In this document: one piece after another, positions 6,240-6,267 of the stretch
Position numbering within the stretch: the first letter of the stretch is position 1
How the letters are laid out: every line of letters starts with the position of its first letter
Assembly: GCA_005889285.1 (NCBI GenBank)
Contig: VBFF01000078.1
Span: 1-6,267 of the forward strand
Direction of reading: 5' to 3'
Origin: Chloroflexota bacterium
Lineage (GTDB): Bacteria; Chloroflexota; Dormibacteria; CF-121
Length of the DNA stretch: 6,267 nucleotides
Program-made: the position numbers and the translations under genes
The notes under the pieces: model-generated
What the model was told of the DNA's origin: nothing
Database searches by the model: none
Seen by the model: only the letters and a program-made list of their open reading frames with translations

Positions 6240-6267
6240 AGGTTGTCCTGACCCAGGATGTGAAAGG
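6236..6267 (+). CDS. rplI: Ribosomal protein bL9 (N-terminal end only)
   Basis: The gene begins at ATG 6236 and runs off the right edge after ten full codons and two bases. The visible protein is MKVVLTQDVK followed by a codon beginning GG (Gly). This is the highly conserved opening of bL9 (typically MKVILL.DV..LG), which binds 23S rRNA near the L1 stalk through its N-terminal domain. A GGAGG sits five bases upstream, and the start overlaps the preceding stop (ATGA). The call rests on only eleven residues, but this opening is very characteristic. Confidence 0.8.
   Translation, partial: MKVVLTQDVK

Noticed and set aside
1..6267. Mobile element, defence system or CRISPR content
   Set aside because: No transposase, integrase, nuclease, direct-repeat array or terminal inverted repeats were seen. 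All genes share strand and similar codon use, typical of core chromosome.

Overview
The window is a dense, GC-rich stretch in which every convincing gene lies on the + strand. Genes overlap or sit within a few tens of bases of each other, apart from one 83-base gap near the right end. No tRNA, rRNA, CRISPR array, insertion sequence or convincing terminator was seen. The high GC content, very GC-rich third codon positions, selenocysteine machinery at the left edge and an LprG-type lipoprotein paired with a Major Facilitator exporter suggest a high-GC Terrabacteria lineage. Chloroflexota or Dormibacterota-like is my best guess and an actinobacterial relative is possible; this placement is inference and not secure.

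Layout: bases 1-99 encode the last 32 residues of SelB, the selenocysteine-specific elongation factor. Its stop overlaps by one base (TGATG) the start of an LprG/LppX-family lipoprotein (99-794). That gene overlaps by 41 bases a 14-helix-type MFS exporter (754-2280). After 27 bases comes a ROK-family sugar kinase (2308-3267). This overlaps a CCA-type tRNA nucleotidyltransferase with an HD domain (3251-4648), which overlaps by 4 bases (GTGA) a CPA1-type sodium/proton antiporter (4645-5757). A gap with a plausible extended -10 promoter precedes a small DUF1232/YkvA-like protein (5841-6239). That gene overlaps by 4 bases (ATGA) the first codons of ribosomal protein bL9 (6236 onward, cut by the window end).

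How the genes relate: the lipoprotein and MFS genes look like one functional unit. They match the mycobacterial LprG-Rv1410 (P55) pair, which moves triacylglycerides and lipoglycans out of the inner membrane. The residues I recall as functionally important in Rv1410 have visible counterparts here (D32, D80, E154, R421). The kinase, tRNA enzyme and antiporter appear to be co-transcribed housekeeping functions rather than one pathway. The DUF1232-rplI pair probably starts a separate transcript.

I found no clearly new multi-gene system. The points most worth a second look are the LprG/P55-like pair in what seems to be a non-mycobacterial genome, the altered active-site motifs in the ROK kinase and the nucleotidyltransferase, the short N-terminus of the antiporter, and the link of a DUF1232 gene to rplI.
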